A DNA stretch of 45,759 nt from an uncultured Ruminococcus sp. (GTDB taxonomy: Bacteria > Bacillota > Clostridia > RUG12999): contig CACZWD010000015.1 in NCBI GenBank assembly GCA_902784805.1, positions 1 through 45,759 of the forward strand, in the 5' to 3' direction. This document shows positions 17,563 to 26,185 of this stretch, piece after piece (the first letter of the stretch is position 1; the number at the start of each line of letters is the position of its first letter). Under the pieces are notes generated by a model. That model made no database searches and had not been told where the DNA came from. It saw only the letters and a list, made by a program, of their open reading frames with translations. The position numbers were made by a program, and so were the translations under genes.

Positions 17563-17586
17563 CATGTTCGTTTCCGAACGAACGTG
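17563..17586. repeat. Inverted repeat 2 in the HTH leader
   Basis: Arms CATGTTCGTT and AACGAACGTG pair over 10 bases (one G-T pair) with a 4-base loop. TGCCC (17559-17563) and GGGCA (17601-17605) could form an outer helix around it. Confidence 0.65.
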
Positions 17587-17623
17587 AGGAAAATTTGCAC
17601 GGGCAATAAATTCCGCCGGAGGC

Positions 17624-17648
17624 TAACGTGAAAGGAACTTTCACGTTA
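17624..17648. repeat. Inverted repeat 3 at the 5' end of the HTH leader
   Basis: Perfect 11-bp arms TAACGTGAAAG/CTTTCACGTTA with a 3-base loop. It lies a few bases after the predicted minus-strand transcription start. Confidence 0.75.
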
Positions 17649-17662
17649 ATCACCTCAACAAT

Positions 17663-17691
17663 ATAATAAAATATGCTTGAAGTATTGACAA
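17663..17691 (-). promoter_or_regulatory. Predicted promoter of the HTH regulator
   Basis: Minus-strand TTGTCA (17686-17691), 17-base spacer, TATTAT (17663-17668). Its -35 box overlaps the -35 box of the divergent SLH promoter by five bases. Confidence 0.6.
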
Positions 17692-17700
17692 TTGTCTATA
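17683..17700. promoter_or_regulatory. Palindromic candidate operator over both divergent -35 boxes
   Basis: TATTGACAATTGTCTATA is an 18-base palindrome with eight of nine pairs matching; the core GACAATTGTC is perfect. Its centre lies at 17691/17692, inside the -35 region of both promoters. It is a plausible binding site for the HTH protein encoded alongside. Confidence 0.6.
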
Positions 17701-17713
17701 AATAGAGTATAAT
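17685..17713 (+). promoter_or_regulatory. Perfect-consensus sigma-A promoter of the SLH repeat gene
   Basis: TTGACA (17685-17690), 17-base spacer, TATAAT (17708-17713). It is followed by AAGGAGG before the ATG at 17768, so high expression is expected unless repressed. Confidence 0.92.
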
Positions 17714-17767
17714 TATATTATGTTGTTATTTTTAAAAAATAATTTTGAAAAATAAGGAGGAAACACT

Positions 17768-18514
17768 ATGAGAAACTTAACTAAAATTCTCGCATCGGTA
17801 GTCGCACTTTCAATAATCCTGGGTGTTGCAGCTTTCGCTAAATCATACCCTGATGTTGACAGTAATGCCGACTACGCAGAAGCAGTAAACGCTATCAGTG
17901 ACCTCGGCATTGCAAAAGGCGATGAAAACGGTGACTTTAATGCTGATAAAACACTCACAAGAGCAGAAGGCACAGCCTTCGTACTCAGACTTTTAGGTCT
18001 TGAGGAAGCCGCGAAAGCAGCAGCCGGCACAGCCACGGATTTTTCTGACGTGCCGCCCGACCACTGGGCGGCAGGTTATGTATCGGTTGCGGCGGCAAAC
18101 GGCATTGTTTCCGGTATGGGCAAAGGCACATTTGTTCCAAACGGTGAACTCACTTACGCACAGATAGTAAGAATGCTTGTTTCGGCTCTTGGTTATGAAT
18201 CGCTTGCGTCGGAGCTTGGTGAATGGCCCGGCAACTATATGTCAGCGGCAAGCAAAATCAAGCTTACGGTCGGTATCACGGGCAGCGCCAATGACGCTGT
18301 AACAAGAGGAACAACAGCAAGACTTATCTATGCGGCTCTGACAATTACCAAAACAGAAAGGAGCGATACAGACGTTTCGGGCGGCAATGTTCCCGCAAGC
18401 GTTGATTTTGACGGTAAAATGTTTACGGTATCAAAGGTGAGGTTCAGTATATGGCTTCCGATGACAAAGACATTACAAAGCTTTACGGCATTAAGCTTAG
18501 CGGCGCCGCAATAG
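17768..18514 (+). CDS. SLH-domain surface protein, 5' part of a frameshifted gene
   Basis: 248 residues before a premature stop. A signal peptide (residues 1-24, ending AAFA) is followed by two clear SLH motifs (residues about 27-75 with KGDENGDFNADKTLTRAE, and 92-140 with VSGMGKGTFVPNGELTYAQ) and a weaker third up to about residue 195. After FDGKMFTVSKV (18404-18438) the frame shifts, and the last 25 or so residues are out of frame. Comparison with the two downstream repeat copies shows that about 61 bases are missing at 18436-18441. A truncated wall-bound protein with the SLH region only may still be made. Confidence 0.85.
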   Translation: MRNLTKILASVVALSIILGVAAFAKSYPDVDSNADYAEAVNAISDLGIAKGDENGDFNADKTLTRAEGTAFVLRLLGLEEAAKAAAGTATDFSDVPPDHWAAGYVSVAAANGIVSGMGKGTFVPNGELTYAQIVRMLVSALGYESLASELGEWPGNYMSAASKIKLTVGITGSANDAVTRGTTARLIYAALTITKTERSDTDVSGGNVPASVDFDGKMFTVSKVRFSIWLPMTKTLQSFTALSLAAPQ

Positions 18515-20043
18515 CAAAAGGAGCGGAAATTGACGTAAATGACATTAAAAAGGGCGATATACTTTATATATCGGCAGGCTCCGACAGTGTTATAACAACA
18601 GGTGTTGTATATAACAACGTATTGAAGCCGAAAGGTGTTATGGCTACGGCAGCCGACATTATAACAGGCGGCAACAACAAGGGCGGATTCGTTATGGGCT
18701 ATGTTCTCGGAGTAAACAACTCTACTGTATTCCTCGGAACAGCTAAAAATCCGCAATTTGACTCAAACAACCCCGGCAGCGCGTACAGCTTCACAACAAG
18801 CGAAGGTACGCTTATAACCGTATATGACAGTTCTAAAAAGAATCCTCTTAATAAAGGTACAGTTTCGGATATTACTAAAAACGGCACGCTTGTATTCGTA
18901 AGACTTAACGGCAGTGGAAAAGCAATTGAAGTTTTGGTACTCATTGATTCTTCGGAGATTAAAATTGAAAACGATGAAACAGAGATTACAGACGATACCG
19001 CTCCGGAAAACGGTGGCGCTGAAAGCAATATTTCCGCAAAAATTGATTTTAACAGCAATATGTTTACGGTATCAAAGGTTTCTATGACAAGTGTAGATGA
19101 TGACGATTATACGCTTCTTACAGGTTATCAGAATGGTGAGGAAGTTCAGTATTTTGTTTCTGATGATACAGATGTAACAAAGCTTTATGAAATTGACCTT
19201 ACAGGAACAAATGTAAAAGAAGGCGCGCCGTTTGCTCTTAAAAGCGGTAACAAGCATAACATAAAGAAAGGTGATATATTCTTCATAACGGCAGGCAGGG
19301 ATAATATAATCTCCGCGGCGGTAAGATACGATAACGTACTTAATCCCGCACACATTAACGCTACGGCAACCGACATTGTAACAGACGGCAATAATAATGG
19401 CAGTCTTGTTGCAGGCTATGTTCTCGGCGTGAAAAATTCTGAGGTATTCCTTGGAAAAGCCCAAAATCCGAAATTTGACTCAAACAATCCGGGCAGCGCG
19501 TACAGCTTCACAATAAGTGACAGCACGCTTGTAACCGTGTATGACAGTTCTAAAAAGAATCCTCTTGATGAAGGTAAAGTCTCGGATATAGCTAAAAACG
19601 GCGCACTTGTATTCGTAAGACTTAACAATAGCGGCAAAGCAATTGAAGCCTTAGTATTTGTTGATTCTTCAGAAATTCAAAAAGTAAGCGATAATGATAA
19701 AACAAATGTTACAGACACTACTGTTCCTGCAAACGTTGACAATGAAGCGGATATTCCCGCAAGCGCTGATTTTGACGGCGAGATGTTTACGGTATCAAAG
19801 ATTTCCAAAACAGCTGTAAATGATGACGTTTATACACTTCTTACAGGTTACCGTGGCGGTGAAGAAGTACAGTATTTGGCATCAAGCGACAAAGACATTA
19901 CGGCACTTTATAACGGCAAGCTTAACGGCGCTACATTAACAAAAGGCGCAGAAATTGATGTTGCCGATATTAAGAAGGGCGATATCCTTTATATTACGGC
20001 AAACTCCGACAATGTAATTGTTACCGGTATCAGGCAGATAAAA
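18404..20043 (+). repeat. Two and a half degenerate coding repeats of about 0.7 kb
   Basis: Units start at 18404, 19045 and 19768, each with GATTTTxxCxGxxxxATGTTTACGGTATCAAAG. Periods are 641 and 723 bases; adding the missing 61 bases to the first makes it 702. Each full unit encodes MFTVSKV..., YTLLTGYQNGEEVQY, IKKGDIL/F, VLGVxNSxVFLG, FDSNNPGSAYSF, VYDSSKKNPL and GKAIEALVFVDSSEI blocks. The third unit stops after the IKKGDILYI block. Confidence 0.85.
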
Positions 20044-20046
20044 TAA
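18451..20046 (+). pseudogene. SLH-domain surface protein, 3' repeat part displaced by a frameshift
   Basis: 531 codons open from the internal Met at 18451, in the frame the gene would have had before the deletion. It contains the rest of repeat 1, all of repeat 2 and half of repeat 3, and I recognise no catalytic motif. It lacks a signal peptide and SLH anchors, so even if the GAGG 8 bases upstream of ATG 18451 allowed reinitiation the product would stay in the cytoplasm. It ends at 20046, followed by a terminator at 20089-20123. The repeats look like beta-rich surface modules. Either the gene is broken, it varies by repeat recombination, or the assembly collapsed here. Confidence 0.75.
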
Positions 20047-20088
20047 ACGCACACCGATTGTCAACTTTTATCGTTTTAAGAGTAAGAA

Positions 20089-20123
20089 TGGGGACGTGAC
20101 AAAAATGTCATATCCCCATTTTT
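20089..20123 (+). terminator. Terminator of the SLH repeat gene
   Basis: 12-base arms (20089-20100 and 20107-20118, one mismatch, one G-T pair) around AAAAAT, then five T. Confidence 0.85.
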
Positions 20124-20170
20124 AAACTCTGAATATTATATCTTCCCGTGACAGTATGAATGTCAGACTA

Positions 20171-21049
20171 TCACTTTACACCGATTGAACTTTTAAGCTG
20201 AAGAACGTTTGATGGTCCTATAATCGGCAGCACTTCAAAGCTGCTCTCACGGACAAGCATTTTAAGCGCTGTATGTGAAATTGTATCGCCGTTTCTCACC
20301 GCAGCGGCTTTAACTTTATTAAAAATTCCTATCGTTTTTTCATTTAGGTATCTGTCCTTGGCTTTTTTTGAAAGCCCGCCTTCCGCATATTTCTCAAAAA
20401 AACCTTTTGCCTGTGATGAAAAAGCGAAAAGCGGAAACTTATTTTTTTCATAATACTCTTTTTCTTTTCCTTCAACACACACAAGTGTATCGTCCCACAC
20501 ATACGAGCGCACGGCAAGATTATAAAGCGATTGGCTTGCAAAAAAGCCTTGCTGTCCGCTTTTCTTCGCGTATCTGTTTGCCTCCGCTATTCTGTTGGAG
20601 CTCCAGTTTGATGCTCCGAAAAAGCGGATTTTACCTTTTTCCACTATACTGTTCAATGTGTCAATTACAGGCTCTACGGGTAAATGTATATCATCTCTGT
20701 GAAGCCATATTATATCAATATACTCCGTTTTAAGCGCTTTAAGGCTTGCGTTGATATCGGCTTCAATGCTCTCGCGGTCAAGCCTGCTTTTTGCTATATC
20801 GCCGCCCTCCGGAAACGCGCACTTCGTGGATATAAAAAGCTTATCCCTCATCTGCTCCGAAAAACTGCCGACAAGCTCCTCGCTTTTACCGCCGCAGTAA
20901 CTTCTCGCCGTGTCAAGCACATTTCCGCCAAAGCTCACATATGCGTCCATAATTTCAAACGCTGTTTTTTCGGAAATCCTCTCGCCATACCCGTCCGTGC
21001 CGAGAACAAGCCTTGATAAATTCATACCTTCTATATTTACGTATTCCAT
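20171..21049 (-). CDS. Aldo/keto reductase
   Basis: 292 residues with the complete AKR catalytic tetrad: Asp46 and Tyr51 in VLDTARSY, Lys76 in ISTKCAF and His117 in IIWLHRDD. NAD(P)H-dependent reduction of a carbonyl substrate is expected; the substrate cannot be read from the sequence. The C-terminal IIGPSNVLQLKSSIGV segment matches the NADP phosphate-binding part of the fold. The ATG at 21049 has GGAGG five bases upstream; the ATG at 21061 overlaps that site and is rejected. It follows the LtrA-like gene by 17 bases and is probably co-transcribed with it. Confidence 0.9.
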   Translation of the reverse strand: MEYVNIEGMNLSRLVLGTDGYGERISEKTAFEIMDAYVSFGGNVLDTARSYCGGKSEELVGSFSEQMRDKLFISTKCAFPEGGDIAKSRLDRESIEADINASLKALKTEYIDIIWLHRDDIHLPVEPVIDTLNSIVEKGKIRFFGASNWSSNRIAEANRYAKKSGQQGFFASQSLYNLAVRSYVWDDTLVCVEGKEKEYYEKNKFPLFAFSSQAKGFFEKYAEGGLSKKAKDRYLNEKTIGIFNKVKAAAVRNGDTISHTALKMLVRESSFEVLPIIGPSNVLQLKSSIGVK

Positions 21050-21066
21050 AAAAACCTCCATGCTTT

Positions 21067-22197
21067 TCAGCTTTCGTCCGTGAAATTGCTTTGCCTATGT
21101 ATAAGCGCCAATATGCCGAAAACATATAAAACCGTAATTGCAATATTTACATGCATATATCTATCGCAAATAAACATTAATGCCGCAAAACCGACAGCGG
21201 ATATACCAAGAAAAAGCGCAATTTTCGCACTGAAACCAAAGCCGTGTTTTGCGTACTTTTCCGTAAGGAACAAAAAAGTAAAATATATCAGAAAAGAAAC
21301 TGTTAAAAACAGCGTTTTCGAAATCAGATTTACCGATTCTTCTCTCATAAAACCGAGAGCTACCGATATATTATTGAGAGCAAAAATCAAGAAAATATGA
21401 ATAATCATATAAAAAACACCGCTCGTTTTCATTTCACGGTTAATTATTTTGTTGTACAGCGTACCGTATGAAAGGAACAGCCCCACAATAATAAGAAACG
21501 CCATAAGAGAAAAATAAACGGTATTCAGCGTAATTTCTCCTTCAAAATACGACGCAATTGCTATAATCATTTCCCCGAAAGTAAATACAACATAAAGCAT
21601 TGCCCGTTCTGTAAGATGCGCAAAATCTGCGGAAACAACAGTGTCTTTCTTTTCGGATATTATCATTGCGGATATTCCGAAAAATATCGGAATATATATG
21701 GCGGAAATACCGGTAAACCTATAAATCAAAACGTTTGTTCCTACAAGAATTGCTTCGATAAAAACAATTGCGGCTTTATTTTTAAGCCGTTTCGTTTCAT
21801 ATGCGTTCTCTTTGTGATTTTTCAGTTCTATCAAGTGCTGAACGCCAATATTTATAAGAATTAGTGCCCACGCGACGTTATATTTATAAAACGATCCTTC
21901 CCAATAACGTATGCTCGTACCATCGGCAATGAAATAAAGAAGATACATATTTATAATTAAAAAAATATGGTCTCTCATACTGTTTCTGCCATACGTGTTT
22001 ATATAAAAAGTTGAATAATTCCATATTTGTATTACAGCAAGCATACTAAAAACATAGGCAAGAAACACGCCTCCTGAAACAAAGCCGTTTTCGATGTGGT
22101 GCAGCTGCGCATTATTGACGCCCGCAATATAAACAAAAATCAGGTCGTAAACATGTTCAAGATATTCCACACGTTTTTCTTTAACCGTTTCTCTCAT
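21067..22197 (-). CDS. LtrA-like multipass membrane protein (low temperature requirement family)
   Basis: 376 residues with about ten hydrophobic segments. Family marks are the N-terminal EYLEHVYDLIFVYIAG and the central HLTERAMLYVVFTFGEMIIA, close to the LtrA consensus HLTERxGLFxIIxLGE. LtrA was named for growth of Listeria at low temperature; its molecular role is not established. The start ATG at 22197 has only a weak AAAGAG site. An imperfect terminator-like hairpin (22261-22292) separates it from thrS, so it may receive readthrough from thrS. The aldo/keto reductase follows. Confidence 0.75.
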   Translation of the reverse strand: MRETVKEKRVEYLEHVYDLIFVYIAGVNNAQLHHIENGFVSGGVFLAYVFSMLAVIQIWNYSTFYINTYGRNSMRDHIFLIINMYLLYFIADGTSIRYWEGSFYKYNVAWALILINIGVQHLIELKNHKENAYETKRLKNKAAIVFIEAILVGTNVLIYRFTGISAIYIPIFFGISAMIISEKKDTVVSADFAHLTERAMLYVVFTFGEMIIAIASYFEGEITLNTVYFSLMAFLIIVGLFLSYGTLYNKIINREMKTSGVFYMIIHIFLIFALNNISVALGFMREESVNLISKTLFLTVSFLIYFTFLFLTEKYAKHGFGFSAKIALFLGISAVGFAALMFICDRYMHVNIAITVLYVFGILALIHRQSNFTDES

Positions 22198-22260
22198 TTT
22201 AGTTTTTATATAATTATCTGCTCTTTAAATAATTATACTTCTCCTTCTTTTTTTAAATTT

Positions 22261-22292
22261 GGGGCTGTGATAAAACAAAAAGTCACAGCCCC
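22261..22292 (-). terminator. Hairpin after thrS, probable weak terminator
   Basis: Perfect 10-bp GGGGCTGTGA/TCACAGCCCC stem with a 12-base loop, 8 bases after the thrS stop. The minus-strand tail is AAATTTAAAA, not a T-run, so termination may be partial. Confidence 0.5.
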
Positions 22293-22300
22293 GTTTAAAT

Positions 22301-24064
22301 TTAAATCCTGTCTTTTATTTCTTTTGTAATTTTAGTGACAAACTCATCAATCGTCATAGTTTCCGTCTGCGCGGTATCACGGTTGCGAACGGCAACCGTG
22401 CCGCTTTCGGCTTCCTTCTGACCTATTACAAGCATATAAGGTATGCGGTGAACAACCTGAGCTTCCCTTATCATATAGCCGATTTTTTCATTTCTGTCGT
22501 CAAGCTCACAGCGAACGCCCGCTTCACGAAGCTTTTCGTAAACCTCTTTGGCGTAAGCGTCGCTCTTTTCGGAAACCACAAGAACTCTCGCCTGAACGGG
22601 AGCAAGCCAAACAGGGAATTTGCCCGCGAAATGTTCGGTTAATATACCTATAAATCTCTCTATTGAGCCGAAGCATACCCTGTGAATCATTATCGGGCGC
22701 TGTCTTTCACCATTTTCATCAACATATTCAAGCTCAAAATTGAGCGGCATCTGGAAATCAAGCTGAATTGTACCGCACTGCCAGGTTCTGCCAAGGCAGT
22801 CCTCAAGGTGAAAGTCTATTTTAGGACCGTAAAAAGCTCCGTCGCCCTCGTTTATTATATACGGAAGATTAAGCTTTTCAAGCGCTTCTTTAAGACCGTT
22901 TGTTGCCGCCTCCCAATCCTCATCACTTCCCATACTGTCTTCGGGACGTGTCGAAAGCTCTATAAAATATTTAAAGCCGAATTTTGTATATACTTCATTA
23001 ATAAGATGCACAACACCGATAATTTCGTCTGTAATCTGTTCACGGCGCATAAATATATGCGCGTCGTCCTGCGTAAAGCAGCGCACACGGAACAAGCCGT
23101 GAAGGGCGCCTTTAAGCTCGTGACGGTGTACTATACCAAGCTCCGCTTCACGAATCGGAAGCTCACGGTAGCTGTGTGGTTTGGAGGCATATACCATTAC
23201 GCCGCCGGGGCAGTTCATCGGCTTAACGCAGTAAACGTCCTCATCAATAATTGTAGAATACATATTATCTTTATAATGATCCCAATGCCCGCTTGTTTCC
23301 CAGAGATGACGGTTCATAATGAGAGGCGTTGAAATTTCTACATAATTTTCACGGGTATGAATTTCTCTCCAATATTCAATGAGAGCGTTTTTAAGCGCCA
23401 TACCTTTCGGAAGAAAGAACGGAAATCCGGGAGCCTCCTCGCTCATCATAAACAAACCCATTTCTTTGCCAATCTTTCTGTGGTCACGCTTTTCGGCTTC
23501 CTCAAGCATTTTAAGATGCTCCTCAAGTTCCGCCTGCGAAGCGAAAGCTGTGCCGTTTATACGGGTAAGCATGGTATTGTTCTTATCATTTTTCCAGTAA
23601 GCGCCCGACTGTCCCATAATTTTAAACGCTTTCAGCGCTTTTGTATAACAAAGGTGCGGACCTACGCACATATCAATATATTCACCCTGCTCATAAAAGC
23701 TTATGGGAGCGCTGTCATCAAGGTCACCGATATGCTCAACCTTATATTTTTCTCCCCTGCTTTCCATAAGCTTTAAAGCCTCATCGCGCGGAAGAATATA
23801 CGTTTTTACCGGTATATTTTCCTTAACAATTTTTTTCATTTCTTTTTCAATATTTTGTAAATCCTCATCGGAAAGCTTTTTATCGCCGAGGTCAACATCA
23901 TAATAAAAGCCTTTTTCGTTTGCGGGACCGTAAGCAAACATAGCGTCCGGATACAGCCTCTTTATTGCCTGCGCCATAATATGCGCCGCGGTGTGACGGA
24001 TAATGTGCAGCTCTTCCTCCTGCGGACATTCTCCTACATGCCCGTCATTATAAATTACCTTCAT
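22301..24064 (-). CDS. thrS: Threonyl-tRNA synthetase, form without TGS domain
   Basis: Charges tRNA-Thr. 587 residues, shorter than the usual 640 because the N-terminal TGS domain is missing; the protein starts almost directly with the editing domain (HTAAHIMAQAI at about residues 24-34, and CVGPHLC). The class II catalytic core has the Zn ligands Cys in KPMNCPGG and His in HRHELKGAL, motif 2 FRVRCFTQDDAHIF, and motif 3 GSIERFIGI. The C-terminal anticodon domain carries PVWLAPVQARVLVVS. RBS AAGGAG precedes the ATG at 24064. Expression is controlled by a T-box leader upstream. Confidence 0.96.
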   Translation of the reverse strand: MKVIYNDGHVGECPQEEELHIIRHTAAHIMAQAIKRLYPDAMFAYGPANEKGFYYDVDLGDKKLSDEDLQNIEKEMKKIVKENIPVKTYILPRDEALKLMESRGEKYKVEHIGDLDDSAPISFYEQGEYIDMCVGPHLCYTKALKAFKIMGQSGAYWKNDKNNTMLTRINGTAFASQAELEEHLKMLEEAEKRDHRKIGKEMGLFMMSEEAPGFPFFLPKGMALKNALIEYWREIHTRENYVEISTPLIMNRHLWETSGHWDHYKDNMYSTIIDEDVYCVKPMNCPGGVMVYASKPHSYRELPIREAELGIVHRHELKGALHGLFRVRCFTQDDAHIFMRREQITDEIIGVVHLINEVYTKFGFKYFIELSTRPEDSMGSDEDWEAATNGLKEALEKLNLPYIINEGDGAFYGPKIDFHLEDCLGRTWQCGTIQLDFQMPLNFELEYVDENGERQRPIMIHRVCFGSIERFIGILTEHFAGKFPVWLAPVQARVLVVSEKSDAYAKEVYEKLREAGVRCELDDRNEKIGYMIREAQVVHRIPYMLVIGQKEAESGTVAVRNRDTAQTETMTIDEFVTKITKEIKDRI

Positions 24065-24325
24065 CTCAAAAACTCCTTTTTAAAAATAAGAATAAAATAA
24101 CCCTTAAAGCTTTCGCTTCAAGGGTGCATACAACACGGTTCCACCTTGGTTTTTCACTTATTTTGCCACTCACGCGGGTTCACGGCGACACATACTTTAT
24201 TTTCCGTGCCGCGGCTCCGGAACGGTCTTCACCCGAAACAGTCATAAAGGGCTTTCAGCAATCGTCCTTCTCTCTGCAATGCTCCATTTAGGCTACTTTT
24301 TCCTTCACAGCTTTTATTAAATTTC
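24065..24325 (-). ncRNA. T-box riboswitch leader of thrS
   Basis: The minus-strand leader of about 260 bases contains the T-box core AGGTGGAACCGTG (24134-24146), which pairs with uncharged tRNA ends. It is followed by a terminator hairpin ACCCTTGAAGC/GCTTTAAGGGT (24100-24125) and a T-rich tail. Upstream lies the stem I region with AGAGAGAAGGAC and GCTGAAAG. A candidate specifier codon is ACC (Thr) at 24224-24226; I chose it by eye and have not folded the RNA. When tRNA-Thr is uncharged the antiterminator should form and thrS is expressed. Confidence 0.9.
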
Positions 24326-24331
24326 AAAAAT

Positions 24332-24360
24332 ATTGTATCACAAAAAAAACAGTTTGTCAA
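24332..24360 (-). promoter_or_regulatory. sigma-A promoter of thrS
   Basis: Minus-strand TTGACA (24355-24360), 17-base spacer, TACAAT (24332-24337). Confidence 0.88.
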
Positions 24361-24379
24361 GCCTCATTTTTTGCTTTTT

Positions 24380-24409
24380 TTGTATATTTTTTTTTGCTCT
24401 GATTATAAT
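24380..24409 (+). promoter_or_regulatory. Likely promoter of the GH18-SLH gene
   Basis: TATAAT (24404-24409) with a weak -35 TTGTAT (24380-24385) at 18 bases. Confidence 0.5.
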
Positions 24410-24445
24410 TAATAATAAATACGTTTAAAGAGAAAAGGTATATAC

Positions 24446-26173
24446 ATGATTGATTTTGAGCTTTCACGGGAGTTTGACGGAACATACAACCTTGTTATCT
24501 ACTTACGACAATTTAATTATGAGTTTGCGCAGGATATTTACGGAAGCGATGAACTTCGTGATTTCGCAAAAAATTTTGCCGCAAAACATAGAACAATATT
24601 TATAAAAACCGTAAAGCTTGTATTTTCATACGGTGTTGTAATTACTTTGCCTTTTTCGTCCCTTATCCGTGCCGATGCCGCCGAACCCTTCGCAATGAGT
24701 TATGTATATTTCGGCAGTACCGAAAACCAAATTGAAAACGTCAGACGCTCATCAAAAGTTATTGATACCGTATCTCCGGCGTATTTTAATCTGCACTCGG
24801 ACGGCTCTCTCGACCTATCCTCAATCAGTATTGATTTTATAAGAGAGTTACAAGAAACAGATTTAAAAATTGTGCCCTTTTTAAGCAATCATTGGAACAG
24901 AAGTACAGGAAATGCCGCCCTTGACAAAGGAGAAAGTCTCGCTAAAACCATTGCGGCGGCAATAGAAAAATATAATCTCGACGGCATAAATGTAGATATT
25001 GAAAATGTTGACCATACGTACCGTGATAAATATACCGCTTTTGTTAAAGCGTTACGAGAAAACATACCGCCCGAAAAGGAGGTTTCGGTCGCGGTCGCTC
25101 CAAACCCTTACGGCTGGACAAACGGCTGGCAAGGCTCTTACGACTATGCCAAGCTCGGATATTATGCCGACTATCTTATGATGATGACTTATGACGAACA
25201 TTATGAAAGCGGTGAGCCGGGACCTGTTTCAAGCATAGACTTTGTACGCAACTCGATAGACTATGCTCTCGAATACGTTTCTCCCGAAAAGCTTGTTATA
25301 GGCGTACCGTTTTACGGCAGAATATGGGGCGGAAATCTAAAAGGCGAAGGCGCCTCGCTCAACAAAATAGAAAACATAATAAACACTTACAGGGCGGAAG
25401 TTTTTTATGACGCCGCCCATGAATCCGTGTGCGCAAAATTTACGGTTTTCAAAGATTCGCCCGAAACATATGTAAACGGCAAACCTCTTTTGCCCGATAC
25501 GTATGTAATATGGTACGAAAATGAAACCTCCCTCGCAAAAAAATTTAAGCTTGCGGCGGATTATGGGCTGAAAGGTGTCGGCAATTGGAGTACGGGACAA
25601 GAAAAGGACAGTTCTGTATGGGATTATTATGAGTTGTGGCTAAACGGAATATATTTTTGTGATATAATAAATCACTTCGCGAAGGACGATATAATAAAGG
25701 TTTGTCTTGACGGCGTAATGATTGGAAAAAGCGACACCGAATTTGCTCCGTCCGACAAGCTTACAAGAGGCGAAGCCGCCGTAATAATCGCCAGGCTTTT
25801 AGGTATAAGCCCCGAAAATGAAACCGTTTTCCCCGATACAAAAAATCATTTCGCGGACGGCTATATATCAGCGCTTTATAAAAGAGGACTTGTAAACGGC
25901 TTTGATGACGGCACTTTTAAACCCAACCGCCATATATCAAGAGCCGAAACCGCTGTCATGTTTGCCCGCATCACGGAGCCTGCCTTTCATACCTACGTTA
26001 TAAATTATAATGATGTAACACCTTCGTTATGGTCTTTTGATGAAATATCCGCTTTGACTGCCGCCGGCATAATGCAAGGCTATTCGGACGGCACATTTAA
26101 GCCCGCAAACGCCGTATCAAGAGGTGAAATGGCGGCGCTTGTAAACAGAATAAAAAAAGCGGCCGTAAAATGA
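24446..26173 (+). CDS. Glycoside hydrolase family 18 protein with C-terminal SLH domains
   Basis: 575 residues. A charged N-terminal 50 residues precede one hydrophobic segment (52-74, FIKTVKLVFSYGVVITLPFS) that probably acts as an internal signal or membrane anchor. The GH18 barrel follows (about 82-400) with catalytic DGINVDIE (179-186, Glu186) and the substrate-side MMMTYDEHY. Such proteins (SleL/YaaH-like) cleave N-acetylglucosamine-containing cell-wall glycan. Three SLH motifs occupy about 405-575 (MIGKSDTEFAPSDKLTRGE, VNGFDDGTFKPNRHISRAE, MQGYSDGTFKPANAVSRGE). AAAAGG precedes the ATG. The last codons overlap the terminator of the converging operon. Confidence 0.9.
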   Translation: MIDFELSREFDGTYNLVIYLRQFNYEFAQDIYGSDELRDFAKNFAAKHRTIFIKTVKLVFSYGVVITLPFSSLIRADAAEPFAMSYVYFGSTENQIENVRRSSKVIDTVSPAYFNLHSDGSLDLSSISIDFIRELQETDLKIVPFLSNHWNRSTGNAALDKGESLAKTIAAAIEKYNLDGINVDIENVDHTYRDKYTAFVKALRENIPPEKEVSVAVAPNPYGWTNGWQGSYDYAKLGYYADYLMMMTYDEHYESGEPGPVSSIDFVRNSIDYALEYVSPEKLVIGVPFYGRIWGGNLKGEGASLNKIENIINTYRAEVFYDAAHESVCAKFTVFKDSPETYVNGKPLLPDTYVIWYENETSLAKKFKLAADYGLKGVGNWSTGQEKDSSVWDYYELWLNGIYFCDIINHFAKDDIIKVCLDGVMIGKSDTEFAPSDKLTRGEAAVIIARLLGISPENETVFPDTKNHFADGYISALYKRGLVNGFDDGTFKPNRHISRAETAVMFARITEPAFHTYVINYNDVTPSLWSFDEISALTAAGIMQGYSDGTFKPANAVSRGEMAALVNRIKKAAVK

Positions 26174-26180
26174 CCGCTTT
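26152..26180 (-). terminator. Terminator of the pheST-thiI operon, embedded in the end of the GH18 gene
   Basis: AAAGCGG (26156-26162) and CCGCTTT (26174-26180) form a 7-bp stem. On the minus strand it is followed by a run of seven T, six bases after the stop codon at 26186. Confidence 0.8.
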
Positions 26181-26185
26181 ACCTC

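Noticed and set aside
17465-17653. 62-codon frame from GTG on the minus strand before the HTH gene
   Set aside because: It runs through three hairpins, has no recognisable domain and an odd Cys/Ser-rich composition. I keep it only as a possible leader frame because it ends on the HTH start as ATGA.
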